Source of the DNA: Gammaproteobacteria bacterium
Lineage (GTDB): Bacteria; Pseudomonadota; Gammaproteobacteria; Ga0077536
Direction: 5' to 3'
NCBI GenBank assembly: GCA_020849475.1
Contig: JADLGE010000057.1
Location: 1-64,000, forward strand
Length of the DNA stretch: 64,000 bases
Shown piece after piece: positions 42,569 through 52,227 of the stretch. Under the pieces are notes generated by a model that did no database searches, was not told the origin of the DNA, and saw only the letters and a program-made list of their open reading frames with translations. The position numbers were made by a program, and so were the translations under genes. Numbering within the stretch: position 1 is the first letter of the stretch; each line of letters starts with the position of its first letter.

Positions 42569-43774
42569 TTAGCGATACTTCTTCAATTCCATCTTCGCCA
42601 ACTGCTGGCGATGTACTTCATCGGGGCCGTCCGCCAGGCGCAACACGCGCGACATCGCATAGGCCGCGGCGAGGCCGAAGTCGTTGTTGGTGCCGCCACC
42701 GCCATGAGCCTGGATGGCCCAGTCGATGACCTTGCCGGTCATGTTCGGCACCGCCACCTTGATCATGGCGATCTCGGCCTTGGCAACCTTGTTGCCGACG
42801 GTGTCCATGCGATGCGCGGTGTGCAGGGTCAACAGACGCGCCTGCTCAATCATGATGCGCGATTCGGCGATGCGCTCCAGCGTCACGCCGTTTTCCGAAA
42901 TCGGCTTGCCGAAAGCGACGCGGTTCATGGTGCGCTTGCACATCAATTCCAGCGCGCGCTCGGCGCGGCCAATCTCACGCATGCAATGGTGGATGCGGCC
43001 CGGCCCGAGTCGGCCCTGGGCGATTTCGAAGCCGCGGCCCTCGCCGAGCAGGATGTTCGACACCGGCACGCGCACGTTGCGGAACATGACTTCCGAAGCG
43101 CGGTCCGGCATGCCGTAGAAGCCGAACACCGGCAGCGAACGCACGACTTCAATGCCGGGAGTATCCATCGGCACCAGCACCATCGACTGCTGCATGTGGC
43201 GATTGGGATTGTCGGGGTCGGTCTTGCCCATGAAGATGCAGATCTTGCAGCGCGGATCGGTGGCATTGGTGGTGTACCACTTGTGGCCATTGATCACATA
43301 CTCATCGCCGTCGCGCACGATGGACGACTGGATGTTGGTCGCGTCGCTGGACGCCACATCGGGCTCGGTCATGGCGAAGCAGGAACGGATCTCGCCGTCG
43401 AGCAGGGGCTTGAGCCACAGCTTCTGATGCTCCGGCGTGCCGTAGCGCGCCAGCACCTCCATGTTGCCGGTATCGGGCGCCGAGCAGTTGAATACTTCCG
43501 GCGCCAGCAACGAGCGGCCCATGATTTCGCACAGCGGTGCGTATTCGAGATTGGTCAGTCCCGCGCCGTGTTCAGACTCCGGCAGGAACAGATTCCACAG
43601 CCCCTGCTCGCGGGCGATGGGCTTTAATTCGTCGATCAGCGGCAGCACACCCCACGGCCCGATCTTCTCCGCTTCCTCGACATGGCGCTTTTCGTTCGGA
43701 TAGATGTATTCGTCCATGAACGCAGTGAGACGCGCTTGCAGTTCCTGGACTTTGGGAGACGGATCGTAGGACAT
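42569..43774 (-). CDS. acyl-CoA dehydrogenase family protein
   Basis: 401 residues from the Met at 43774, which has AAGGAAG upstream. FADH motifs [17 protein letters not shown] and [14 protein letters not shown], the C-terminal [23 protein letters not shown] and [12 protein letters not shown], and the catalytic loop [21 protein letters not shown]. The type is close to ACAD10/11-like enzymes. It is a different subfamily from the protein at 27019. Two palindromic repeats separate it from the LLM oxidoreductase upstream. Confidence 0.93.
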   Translation of the reverse strand: MSYDPSPKVQELQARLTAFMDEYIYPNEKRHVEEAEKIGPWGVLPLIDELKPIAREQGLWNLFLPESEHGAGLTNLEYAPLCEIMGRSLLAPEVFNCSAPDTGNMEVLARYGTPEHQKLWLKPLLDGEIRSCFAMTEPDVASSDATNIQSSIVRDGDEYVINGHKWYTTNATDPRCKICIFMGKTDPDNPNRHMQQSMVLVPMDTPGIEVVRSLPVFGFYGMPDRASEVMFRNVRVPVSNILLGEGRGFEIAQGRLGPGRIHHCMREIGRAERALELMCKRTMNRVAFGKPISENGVTLERIAESRIMIEQARLLTLHTAHRMDTVGNKVAKAEIAMIKVAVPNMTGKVIDWAIQAHGGGGTNNDFGLAAAYAMSRVLRLADGPDEVHRQQLAKMELKKYR

Positions 43775-43811
43775 GGAATCTTCCTTTCTGGGGTCATGCT
43801 TAGCGCGCATT

Positions 43812-43872
43812 GTAGGTGCGAATTTATTCGCACACTAATGGCGAGTCAGGAATGTCAGACTTCAGCCTGACA
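43812..43872. repeat. palindromic repeats, families A and B
   Basis: GTAGGTGCGAATTTATTCGC plus ACACTA (43812-43837) is a family A copy. TGTCAGACTTCAGCCTGACA (43853-43872) is a family B copy with one mismatch. They lie between the acyl-CoA dehydrogenase start and the end of the next minus-strand gene. Confidence 0.75.
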
Positions 43873-43892
43873 CTCGCCTCGCATCGCAGGCC

Positions 43893-45101
43893 TCACGCAA
43901 AGTCCGGCAATATCTCCGTCGCAAACGCCTCCAGTTGCCGCAGGACTTCGCCCTGGTCCATGAGCCCCTGGTCGAGATACCAGCCGAACCAGTCAGGGTT
44001 CGATGCCTCGCACAGTTCGGCAATCTGGCGTTTCACCTGGTCGACAGTGCCGACTAACGCGAACTTGGCGTCGACCATGCGCTGGAAGGTGATCGGCACC
44101 GGGCCGGTTTCGCCGGGCTGGCGGAAGCCTTCGAAGAAACCGAAGCCGGAGAAGTAACGCACGAAGGCGTCGCCCAGGGCCGCGGCGCCAAGGGCGAAGG
44201 CTTTTTCGTAGGTGTCGGCGATGTACACCATGCGGAAGGTGCCGATGTTCTGGCCAAGCGCGAGTTCGCGACCGCTCCGCGCGGCCGCTTTGCGATAGCG
44301 CTGACAAAGGTCCAGGAAAGTGCTGGGCTCGCCGAGACTCCAGCACACGATATTCTCGCGCGCGCACCAGTCGATGGTGTCGGGGTTGCCGGAGAACGCC
44401 TGCCACAGCTGCGGGTAGGGCTCGGTATAGGGCTTGGGCACCACCGAGATGCGCTGAATGTCACCCGCCGCGTCGACTTCGCCCGGTGCGCCGTAGCGCG
44501 CGGTCCAGGTCTTGGCCACCGGCCAGCGCGGACGCCCGGCAACGCTGTCGGCCGGCACCCGGTAATGTCTGCCTTTGAAACGGATGGAGTCTTCTGTCCA
44601 GGCCATCTTCATGACCTCGTACAGTTCTTCGAACACTTCGCGGTTGTGGCGGTCTGGCTCGGAACCGTCGGACGTCGCGCCGGCCACACCATATTGCTGA
44701 CCGAGCACGTTCAGCCACCGGTCCTGATAACCGCGGCCGATGCCGGGGATGAAGCGGCCCTGGGTGAGATGATCGAGCAGCGCGATTTCTTCGGCGAGCC
44801 GGATGGGGTCGCGGCCAGTGAGCGGCATGACCAGAGTCGCAAGCTTGATACGTCGGGTGCGGGCCGCCAGATCCGCCAGGAAAGTGATGGGCGAGACCGA
44901 CATTTCCAGGCCTTCGGAATGGAAATGGTGCTCGGTCAGGGCCAGCGCGTCGAAGCCGGCCTGGTCGGCGACGGTCGCTATCTCGCGCACCTCGGCAATC
45001 ATGCGCTGGGTGCGTTCGTTGTTGCGCCCGATGGGGCGCAGCCGTTCGCGCTCCTCGTAGGTGGCGGGAATGGTGGGCAGCATGAACAGCATCGATTTCA
45101 T
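43893..45101 (-). CDS. LLM class flavin-dependent oxidoreductase
   Basis: 402 residues from the Met at 45101, with GGGAG upstream. Barrel strand 1 MKSMLFMLPTIPATYEE, VADQAGFDALALTEHHF, TRRIKLATLVMPLTGRDPIRLAEEIALLDHLTQGRFIPGIGRGY, and the late VDQVKRQIAEL block. An insert around SDGSEPDRHNREVFEELYEV is typical of the bacterial luciferase-type subgroup. It is divergent from the AraC regulator. Likely oxidises a cyclic or long-chain substrate with reduced FMN. Confidence 0.9.
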   Translation of the reverse strand: MKSMLFMLPTIPATYEERERLRPIGRNNERTQRMIAEVREIATVADQAGFDALALTEHHFHSEGLEMSVSPITFLADLAARTRRIKLATLVMPLTGRDPIRLAEEIALLDHLTQGRFIPGIGRGYQDRWLNVLGQQYGVAGATSDGSEPDRHNREVFEELYEVMKMAWTEDSIRFKGRHYRVPADSVAGRPRWPVAKTWTARYGAPGEVDAAGDIQRISVVPKPYTEPYPQLWQAFSGNPDTIDWCARENIVCWSLGEPSTFLDLCQRYRKAAARSGRELALGQNIGTFRMVYIADTYEKAFALGAAALGDAFVRYFSGFGFFEGFRQPGETGPVPITFQRMVDAKFALVGTVDQVKRQIAELCEASNPDWFGWYLDQGLMDQGEVLRQLEAFATEILPDFA

Positions 45102-45213
45102 GGCGACGGGACTCCCATGACGGCGTTGAGCAGTGGTGCAGACCAATGGACGCCGCACGCGGCGTGAGGCGCACTGGGCGGCACGGCGCCAAGCATTTAT
45201 GCTCAGCGTGGTC

Positions 45214-45229
45214 GATCCTACGCAGGATC
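45214..45229. promoter_or_regulatory. inverted repeat GATCCT-ACGC-AGGATC in divergent promoter
   Basis: A perfect 6-bp inverted repeat with 4-bp loop lies between the LLM gene and the AraC-type regulator gene, 55 bases upstream of the latter's ATG. It could be an operator or leader hairpin; no other copy was noticed. Confidence 0.3.
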
Positions 45230-45283
45230 AGACCGTGTGGTATTTCCAATCCTGACAACTTCAAGTTGATTGGTGACAGCGCA

Positions 45284-46309
45284 ATGCACGACAACCCGAT
45301 ACACGAGACGCTGATGCCCGCTGTCTATGTGTGTCACATGTTGCGCGAATTCGACCAGCCGGCCGCCATTCTCGACGGCAGCAACCTGGCGCTTTCCGAG
45401 CTGGCACGGCCCGGTCACTACATCACCGTCGAGCAGAATCTGCGCTGCGTGGCCAATGCCATGAAGCTTGCCTCGTCACCGGCCTGGTATCTGCCCTGGG
45501 GCCTGCGTATTGCCGAATACATCCATGGACCGCTGACGCCAGCCATGCTGACGGCGCCGACGCTCGGCGCCGGGCTCGATGCCTTCCTGCAGTATTTCGG
45601 TCAGCGCATTCCCTACATGGAGATTCGCGCACAGCGCGGCGCCACCCAGCTTGAAATCGAATTGATGCCGCGTCTCGATGTCGGCGAGCTGTTGCCGCCC
45701 CTCATCGAGATCCCGTTTCTGATCCTGCAGCACTACATCGGCACGGTGCGCGCCCTACCGATGGACGGCGCGCGCATGGAATTCAGCTACGCGGCGCGCG
45801 GCACGCAGCGCGACTACCGCAAATGGTTTGAATGCGACATGCGGTTTCAGGCGCCGCGCAATGTGCTGCGCATTCCGAGCGCGTGGCGCACCACGCCCAA
45901 CCTCGGCTACGACGAAGCCCTGTGGCACGCGGCCCTCGGCAAATGCGCGGAACTCACACCGCCGCAGGGCGCCACGGCGGCGCTGTATGCATTGCGCGGG
46001 CAATTGCAGCGCCTGTTCAACCGTCATGACCACAGCGCCACGCCACCGACCTTGTTTGAAGTGGCGCGCCACATGAATACCTCGCCGCGCACGCTGATTC
46101 GCCGCCTGCGCGCCGCCGGCACCACCTATCAACTGGAACTCGACAACCTGCGGCGCCTGCGCGCGACCGAAATGTTGCGTCGACTCGGTCTGCCGATAAG
46201 CGTGATAGCCGAAGCGCTGGGCTTTGCCGACGCGGCCGGCTTTGCCAAGGCCTTCAAACGCTGGACCGGGATGTCGCCGAGCGCCTGGCGCAAATCCGGG
46301 AAGCTCTGA
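45284..46309 (+). CDS. AraC family transcriptional regulator
   Basis: 341 residues from ATG 45284. An N-terminal effector domain of the OruR/Arabinose_bd type (MPAVYVCHMLREF ... FGQRIPYMEIRAQRG) is followed by two HTH motifs (about 255-335): TLFEVARHMNTSPRTLIRRL and LGLPISVIAEALGFADAAGF, then FKRWTGMSPSAWRK. It is 126 bases upstream of the Baeyer-Villiger monooxygenase on the same strand and divergent from the LLM gene, so one or both are likely targets. Confidence 0.92.
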   Translation: MHDNPIHETLMPAVYVCHMLREFDQPAAILDGSNLALSELARPGHYITVEQNLRCVANAMKLASSPAWYLPWGLRIAEYIHGPLTPAMLTAPTLGAGLDAFLQYFGQRIPYMEIRAQRGATQLEIELMPRLDVGELLPPLIEIPFLILQHYIGTVRALPMDGARMEFSYAARGTQRDYRKWFECDMRFQAPRNVLRIPSAWRTTPNLGYDEALWHAALGKCAELTPPQGATAALYALRGQLQRLFNRHDHSATPPTLFEVARHMNTSPRTLIRRLRAAGTTYQLELDNLRRLRATEMLRRLGLPISVIAEALGFADAAGFAKAFKRWTGMSPSAWRKSGKL

Positions 46310-46435
46310 TTACGGGACGAAGCTGCTCGGGCGCGGTGGCGGGATTTGACCACTGTCTGTCACCTGTGTGCCTGTTCGGCGGCGCAGCGCTTGGCCAGTA
46401 TCGTAGCGCGCCATCCGCGCCCGAGGGTTTGAATC

Positions 46436-48061
46436 ATGTCCGCCAGTGCCGCTCCCGAACAACTCGACGCGCTGATAGTCGGCGCCGGCTTTTCCGGCCT
46501 GTACCAGCTCTATCGCCTGCGGCAGCGCGGCTTCAAAGTGAAAATCTACGAGGCCGCGCCGGCGCTAGGCGGCGTGTGGTACTGGAACTGCTATCCCGGC
46601 GCGCGCTGCGATACCTACGGGCCGCTCTATCAGTTCTCCATCGAAGAAGTATGGAAGGACTGGGACTTCGATGAGCTCTATCCATCGTGGGAAAAAATCC
46701 GCCAATACTTCGAACACGCCGACCACAAGCTCAAGCTCAGCCAGGACATCCGCTACAACACCCGCGTAAACAACGCCCGCTTCGATGAAGCGAGCTGCCG
46801 TTGGCAGGTCGAGACCGAGAACGGCCACAGCGCTTCGGCGCAGTTCCTGGTGTTGTGCACCGGCATCGGCTCGAAGCCACATACGCCGGACATCGCCGGC
46901 CTCGACACCTTTGGCGGACGCTGCCTGCATACCGCGCGCTGGCCGCAGGAAGGCGTGGACCTCAAGGGTCAGCGCATCGGCGTGCTCGGCACCGGCGCCA
47001 CCGGCGTGCAGGTCATCCAGGAAGCAGGCCCCGTTGCGGCGCATATCACGGTCTTTCAGCGCACACCGAACATGGCGCTGCCCATGCGTCAGCGCCAGCT
47101 CGACGAGGCCGGCAAGCGCGCCTTGAAGGTCGACATCAAGGACAAATACGCCAAGCGCGCGCGCACCCGTGCCGGCTATGACTTCGATTACCTCGATTAC
47201 GCCGGCCCGACCTGTGCGGGCATGAGCGACGCCGAGATCCGCGCGCGGTGGGAAAGCCACTGGCAGGAAGGCGGCTTCGTACCGTGGCTCGGCAACTTCC
47301 CCGAGATCTACGTCGATGAACGCATCAACCTCATGGCCTACGAGTTCTGGCGTGACAAGGTGCGTCAGCGCATCACCGATCCGCTCATGGCGGAAAAGCT
47401 CGCGCCGACCCAAGCACCGCACCCCTACGGCGTGAAGCGCATTTCGCTCGAACAACGCTTTTACGAAGTGTTCAATCAGCCCAACGTGACGCTGGTCGAT
47501 TTGAATGAAACACCGCTCGTGCGCGTGACCCACGCCGGTGTGGAAACCGTCGGCGGCCGTGTGCATGAACTCGACTTGTTGGTGCTCGCCACCGGCTTCG
47601 ACATGGTGACTGGCGGTCTCACGGCGATGAATATAACCAGCGCCGACGGCATCACGCTGCGCCAGCAATGGCAGCACGGTGTCAGCGCCTACATGGGCAC
47701 CATGACCCATGGCTTTCCCAACATGCTGTTCGTGTATGGGCCACAGGCGCCGTCAGGCTTGAGCAACGGCCCCAGCTGCTCGGAATTGCAAGGCGATGAA
47801 ATCGTCGGACTGCTGGCATGGATGCGTGAACGCGGCATGCGGCGCATCGAATCCAGCGCCGAGGCTGATAGCGCCTGGCGCAAGCGCATCGACGACTTCG
47901 CGGCCGGCACGCTGTTCGGTCGCGCGCAGTCCTGGTACATGGCCAACAGCATTCCTGGCAAGACCGCGCAGATGATCAACTATCCCATCGGCATGCCCGA
48001 CTATCTCGAGCAATGGCGTGAGGTGAAGGCGGCTGATTATCGGGGCTTTGATCTGCGTTGA
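46436..48061 (+). CDS. Baeyer-Villiger-type flavin monooxygenase
   Basis: NADPH/FAD monooxygenase of 541 residues. First Rossmann GAGFSG (16-21), the type I Baeyer-Villiger fingerprint FGGRCLHTARWP (159-170; F-x-G-x3-H-x3-W-P) intact, and second Rossmann GVLGTGATG. C-terminal ATGFDMVTGG and the flavin-contact region are present. It would convert a cyclic ketone to a lactone (cyclohexanone, terpenoid or steroid ketones). It is followed after 21 bases by an acetamidase/formamidase family gene. Confidence 0.93.
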   Translation: MSASAAPEQLDALIVGAGFSGLYQLYRLRQRGFKVKIYEAAPALGGVWYWNCYPGARCDTYGPLYQFSIEEVWKDWDFDELYPSWEKIRQYFEHADHKLKLSQDIRYNTRVNNARFDEASCRWQVETENGHSASAQFLVLCTGIGSKPHTPDIAGLDTFGGRCLHTARWPQEGVDLKGQRIGVLGTGATGVQVIQEAGPVAAHITVFQRTPNMALPMRQRQLDEAGKRALKVDIKDKYAKRARTRAGYDFDYLDYAGPTCAGMSDAEIRARWESHWQEGGFVPWLGNFPEIYVDERINLMAYEFWRDKVRQRITDPLMAEKLAPTQAPHPYGVKRISLEQRFYEVFNQPNVTLVDLNETPLVRVTHAGVETVGGRVHELDLLVLATGFDMVTGGLTAMNITSADGITLRQQWQHGVSAYMGTMTHGFPNMLFVYGPQAPSGLSNGPSCSELQGDEIVGLLAWMRERGMRRIESSAEADSAWRKRIDDFAAGTLFGRAQSWYMANSIPGKTAQMINYPIGMPDYLEQWREVKAADYRGFDLR

Positions 48062-48082
48062 CAGTGACCGGGCGGCGAGCGC

Positions 48083-49033
48083 ATGTTGGCCGCCATGAAA
48101 TGCCAACACACCCTGCACCATGCCCAAGGCCATCGCGGCTGGGACAACACCAACGCGCCGCGGCTCTCCATCGCACCCGGCGAGTCGATTGAGTTCCAGG
48201 CGCTCGATGCGTCGGACGGACAGCTCAATCCACAGTCAGTCGCCGACGACCTCTCGCGCCTCGACTTCGCACGCGTCAACCCGGTGGTCGGGCCGGTGTA
48301 TATCGATGGCGCCGCGCCAGGCGATGTCATCAAGGTCACGCTGCTCGACTTCACGCCCTCGGGCTGGGGCTGGACTGGCAACATCCCGGGCTTCGGCCTG
48401 CTCGCCGAGGAGTTTCCCGCGCCGCATCTGCATCACTGGCACTACGATGTGACATCGCGCACGCCGGCCCTCTATGGCCCCGGCGGACGCGTACCCTTGA
48501 AACCGATGTGCGGCACCATTGGTCTCGCGCCGGCGGAAGCCGGGCATCACTCCATCGTGCCCCCGCGTCGTGTCGGCGGCAACATGGACATCCGCGATCT
48601 CGCGGCCGGCACCGAGCTGTATCTGCCGGTGGAAGTGGCGGGTGGCCTGTTCAGCCTCGGCGATGCCCATGCCGCGCAGGGCGACGGTGAGATCTGCGGC
48701 ACGGCGATTGAAACCGCGTGTTCGATAGCCGCGAAGTTCGAACTCATCAAGAACACACCGCTCGCGACGCCGCGCTTCACGACGCCAGGCCCGGTGTCAC
48801 GGCATCTCGACGGCGCGGGTTACGAAGTGACCACCGGCATCGGGCCCGACCTCATGGTCGCGGCGCGCGATGCGCTGCGTAACATGATAGATGTGCTGTC
48901 GGCGCAGCACGGCATGGCGGCCATCGATGCCTACATGCTGTGTTCGGTGTGTGGCGATTTACGCATCAGTGAAATCGTCGACATGCCGAACTGGGTGGTG
49001 TCGTTTTATTTCCCGCGGGTAGTGTTCGGCTAG
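48083..49033 (+). CDS. acetamidase/formamidase family protein
   Basis: 316 residues. FmdA/AmdA fold segments: GPVYIDGAAPGDVIKVTLLDF, PGFGLLAEEF, LKPMCGTIGLAPAEAG, RRVGGNMDIRDLAAGTELYLPVEV, GLFSLGDAHAAQGDGEICGTAIE (metal-site Asp/His/Glu). Known members hydrolyse formamide or acetamide; many do not, so substrate is open. Starts at 48083 or at Met 48095. The link with the monooxygenase upstream is unusual and its meaning unknown. Confidence 0.88.
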   Translation: MLAAMKCQHTLHHAQGHRGWDNTNAPRLSIAPGESIEFQALDASDGQLNPQSVADDLSRLDFARVNPVVGPVYIDGAAPGDVIKVTLLDFTPSGWGWTGNIPGFGLLAEEFPAPHLHHWHYDVTSRTPALYGPGGRVPLKPMCGTIGLAPAEAGHHSIVPPRRVGGNMDIRDLAAGTELYLPVEVAGGLFSLGDAHAAQGDGEICGTAIETACSIAAKFELIKNTPLATPRFTTPGPVSRHLDGAGYEVTTGIGPDLMVAARDALRNMIDVLSAQHGMAAIDAYMLCSVCGDLRISEIVDMPNWVVSFYFPRVVFG

Positions 49034-49041
49034 AGCGGGTC

Positions 49042-49668
49042 TCAGCTTCGAGCGAGGCGTCTACGCCCGCGCGATGCCAGGGCGATGGTCGCGAGTCCCA
49101 GCAGCCAGGCCGACGGCGGCAGCGGCACGGCGGCGAACGATACATTGTCGATGATGGCATCGAGTCCGCCGTTGCCGACGATGTCACCGAAAGTGAGGGT
49201 GACATTGCCAGGCTCGCTGACCGTATAGCGTCGGGTCAGCGCGACATAGCCACCGCCCACCCGTCGCAATGTTTGCCCATCCTGCACCCGACCGCTCAGC
49301 GACCAGAAAAAATCCGCCAGCAGCGCGGGCGAATTCAACTCGTTTGAATAGTCGAAGCGGAAATCGTAAACGCCGGCCTTCGGCACGACGAAGGTCTGAA
49401 AGATGCGCCCGCCGTTCTCGACGTCGCGGCCGCTGGGGCCGAGATCCAGCGCCCATTCGCCCGACGAACGCGGCACCACGGCGGTCAGATGGAAGGCCCT
49501 GGGGGGCACGGGATTGCCACCGAGAACACTCCAGCCATCAGGCACGGTGCCAGGATTGGTGGTGTTCTCGAAATCGCCATTGACGACCAGTTGCGCGGCG
49601 GCCGGGACCGCCATGGATACGCCGACCAGGACGCAGAGCGAAAAGAAAGCTGTGGACGCGGTACGCAT
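49042..49668 (-). CDS. secreted protein with PEP-CTERM-type sorting signal
   Basis: 208 residues from the Met at 49668, preceded by GGGAGAAG. Signal peptide MRTASTAFFSLCVLVGVSMA ending near AAAQ, then a beta-rich jelly-roll-like domain (VVNGDFENTTNPGTVPDGWS, WALDLGPSGRD, YSNELNSPALLADFFW). The C-terminus VPLPPSAWLLGLATIALASR followed by basic GRRRLARS matches the VPLPA/PEP-CTERM exosortase signal: Pro-rich motif, hydrophobic helix, Arg cluster. It should be cleaved at the membrane and exported to the surface or matrix. The exosortase is not in the window. Confidence 0.85.
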   Translation of the reverse strand: MRTASTAFFSLCVLVGVSMAVPAAAQLVVNGDFENTTNPGTVPDGWSVLGGNPVPPRAFHLTAVVPRSSGEWALDLGPSGRDVENGGRIFQTFVVPKAGVYDFRFDYSNELNSPALLADFFWSLSGRVQDGQTLRRVGGGYVALTRRYTVSEPGNVTLTFGDIVGNGGLDAIIDNVSFAAVPLPPSAWLLGLATIALASRGRRRLARS

Positions 49669-49944
49669 GGTACTTCTCCCTGTAAGGCCCGGCGCCCACA
49701 AGAATTCGGGACGGCGAAAGCATTTTTTTATTTGTTCAAGTCGCGACACTGGGCGGCGGCGGGCCGCGCGTGCTTGGAACGGCACGACCGTTGGCCGTCG
49801 TGCCACTCATGCGCGTGCCGGATTCCAGTCCCGGCATCGGTGAATTGTGTCAAATTGTTTCCGTTGGCGGTGGCGCAGTAGTCGGACCTGAGTCACAAAT
49901 CCGCACCGCGGTCGCGTCATCGGAAGTCAGCGCACACCGTGGGC

Positions 49945-50952
49945 TTACAGACCACGCGTCCCTTGCGGTGAACTGCCCGACAGGGCCCATGATCGACAAG
50001 CGTCAAAATCCTGCTTGCTCCGCCATAGCTGCGGTTCCGGCGCGTGAACATGCTGGAACATGTCCGCCGCAAGGGTGATGTCACGCCCGGCACAGGCGAA
50101 GCGCGCGAAGGCGTTGTAGTTCCACTCATCCGGATAGCGCGCCAACACGTCGAAGACGCCGCGCCTGAAATCCGCCCAGTTGAGCCGCGGCCAGACCTCC
50201 GAGGCGTACCACGATTCGGTCGCCGCCCAATAAATCCGCGCATACAGCGCCATGCCCTCCTCATTGCGCGTGCGCTCGGTAATGAGCCGGATGTAGCGTT
50301 CCAAATCAGCCGCCTTGCGGCCCCATTTCGGAGAGAAGTAATCCACCGCCGCAAACAAGGTCTGGTAGTAACAGGGCTTCGATCGCATGGCCTCATCGAC
50401 GACCGCCATGACGCTGTCCTCATTCGCCTCGAGGCACGTCAGAATGCGCACCATGCTGGTGTACCAATGGGGATCCTCGGCGCCGACCGTCTTGTGTGCG
50501 AGCAGGAAGTCGCGCGCGACTTCCATCAACTGGCCAAAGACCTTCATGTCTTCTTCCGCAACACGTCCGCCGGGCCCGGTGCCGCGAAACGACCACGCGT
50601 GATTCTCGAGCACCATTGCACGCACCAGCACGGCAGTGGCGGACTGCGGATTGCTTGCCACCCACTGCTCGGTCTCCTCCTCCAGTTGCCGCCACGCCAG
50701 CGGGTCTTTCTGGTTCCAGGTCGCGCGGTCGCTCACGCCGAGATAGAAGAAACTCAGCTTCCACACGCCGCTTGGCAGGCGGGCGGCATTGCGACGATAG
50801 TCCTGCGCCGCGGCGTCCAATGACTTGAAGTCGGAATTGACGAAGGCCGTGAACGCCGCGGCGCGGATTTCCGCGCGCTCACTCACTTCATCGGCACGGG
50901 ACAGCCCCGGCGACATGCACAGGACAACAAGCGACAAGAAGATTTTGATCAT
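49945..50952 (-). CDS. secreted DUF4034-like protein
   Basis: 335 residues with a signal peptide (MIKIFLSLVVLCMSPGLSRA) and an AGGGAG ribosome site. The mature protein is helical, with the pattern LDAAAQDYRRNAARLPSGVWKL, WVASNPQSATAVLVRAMVLENHAW and YIRLITERT that fits DUF4034/TPR-like secreted proteins of unknown function. It lies alone, upstream of the PEP-CTERM-like gene on the same strand with a 276-bp gap holding no recognisable gene. Confidence 0.6.
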   Translation of the reverse strand: MIKIFLSLVVLCMSPGLSRADEVSERAEIRAAAFTAFVNSDFKSLDAAAQDYRRNAARLPSGVWKLSFFYLGVSDRATWNQKDPLAWRQLEEETEQWVASNPQSATAVLVRAMVLENHAWSFRGTGPGGRVAEEDMKVFGQLMEVARDFLLAHKTVGAEDPHWYTSMVRILTCLEANEDSVMAVVDEAMRSKPCYYQTLFAAVDYFSPKWGRKAADLERYIRLITERTRNEEGMALYARIYWAATESWYASEVWPRLNWADFRRGVFDVLARYPDEWNYNAFARFACAGRDITLAADMFQHVHAPEPQLWRSKQDFDACRSWALSGSSPQGTRGL

Positions 50953-51211
50953 TGTTGCAACTCCCTTGCTCGTAAGGTTTGCGCGTATCAGGCCGACAGG
51001 ACGATGCGCATCGCGCTTGCTTTGCGCATGTGAAGCCTAGCTTTCTCGCAAATCATTGGTATGGACGTCGAGCCTGAGCACGCGCGCGGACCCGACAGCC
51101 ACGGAAGTGGACTCAGAATCAAGCGAGCGCAGCACAATGCGTCCGCTGCTGGGCAAATCCGGGCATGGCAGGCAGAGTATACGGTGTCGAATCAGCAGGA
51201 TTGAGAGCGCT

Positions 51212-51688
51212 ATGTCCATCGAACACGAACAAGAAGTGCGCGGCGGTTGCTATTGCGGCGAAGTGCGATTCCTGGTGTCGGGCGGTGTGAGCCCGTTGGT
51301 ATCGGGCTACTGTCATTGCGCGAGCTGTCGACATGCCCACGCCGCGCCGCTTTACCAGGTCGCGTGGATATCGACCGAGGATTTCGAAATCACCCAGGGC
51401 AGCGAGTGCCTGAAGTGGTATACGCGCTCCGCCGTGACGCGCGAGCATCTGCGTAGATATTTCTGCGTCAACTGCGGCACCAAGGTTTTCAATGCCTACG
51501 AAGGCCCGTTTGGCGGGCAACAGGTTACGACGACCGGGCTCTTCCCGTCCCTCTTCGATGACCCGATCCTGGCGCGCAGCGAACACTGGGCGCCGCGCTT
51601 ACACATGCACTGTGAAGACAGCTTGATGGATGTCGCGCGGATCAACGATGGACTGCCAAAGCTTGCCAAGGGTGCCGATGGCGGCTGA
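51212..51688 (+). CDS. GFA-family (CENP-V/GFA) zinc protein
   Basis: 158 residues. The two zinc-binding sites of the family are complete: GGCYCGEVRF, then GYCHCASCRHAHAAP and FCVNCGTKVF. GFA-type proteins were described as glutathione-dependent formaldehyde-activating enzymes, but most have no proven activity. Start Met 51212. It is convergent with a second GFA gene whose stop is 24 bases away. The 258-bp gap upstream holds no recognisable gene. Confidence 0.9.
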   Translation: MSIEHEQEVRGGCYCGEVRFLVSGGVSPLVSGYCHCASCRHAHAAPLYQVAWISTEDFEITQGSECLKWYTRSAVTREHLRRYFCVNCGTKVFNAYEGPFGGQQVTTTGLFPSLFDDPILARSEHWAPRLHMHCEDSLMDVARINDGLPKLAKGADGG

Positions 51689-51711
51689 ATGATGGGCTGG
51701 CGGCCACACGT

Positions 51712-52119
51712 TCATTGCGGTGGGCCATCGAATTCCACGAGCCCGTGGGCGGGTTTCGCCCACGCGGGCCGCGAGCGCGTGAAGATGGCCGCTGTCGGTT
51801 CGAATGCATCGAGACGGTCCAGACTGCCGACATAGAGCGTGATGAGATCCGGCGCCACTGCCGGCGTGCCAAACAACAAGCTTCCACAGCTTGCGCAAAA
51901 ATGCCGGAGGGCAGCCTGACCGCTGCCGCCCACCGAAGTAGTCACCTTCGTTGCGCCGCTCACGGTGAACGACGACTTGCGCACGCCCATCACCGGCACC
52001 CCGAAAGACCCCGAAGCCCTCTGGCAATCGCGGCAATGGCAAATGACCGAGAACAGCACTTCGCCGCGCGCCTCGTATCGAACCTTGCCGCACAGGCAAG
52101 CTCCGGCATGCAATGTCAT
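51712..52119 (-). CDS. GFA-family zinc protein
   Basis: 135 residues, AAGGAG ribosome site. Zn ligands ACLCGKVRYEA, ICHCRDCQRASGSF and HFCASCGSLLF show the same four-block layout as the neighbouring convergent gene, but the sequences are not close duplicates. Role in formaldehyde or thiol metabolism is unproven. Confidence 0.9.
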   Translation of the reverse strand: MTLHAGACLCGKVRYEARGEVLFSVICHCRDCQRASGSFGVPVMGVRKSSFTVSGATKVTTSVGGSGQAALRHFCASCGSLLFGTPAVAPDLITLYVGSLDRLDAFEPTAAIFTRSRPAWAKPAHGLVEFDGPPQ

Positions 52120-52227
52120 AGGGATCTCCTTGGGATGGCGGCAAGCTCTGCTTAAGTGTCTGCATTACTCGGGCGCGCCATTGAACGGCAATCAGCGCAG
52201 CGCGGACGCGCCGGCGCCAACGACGAC

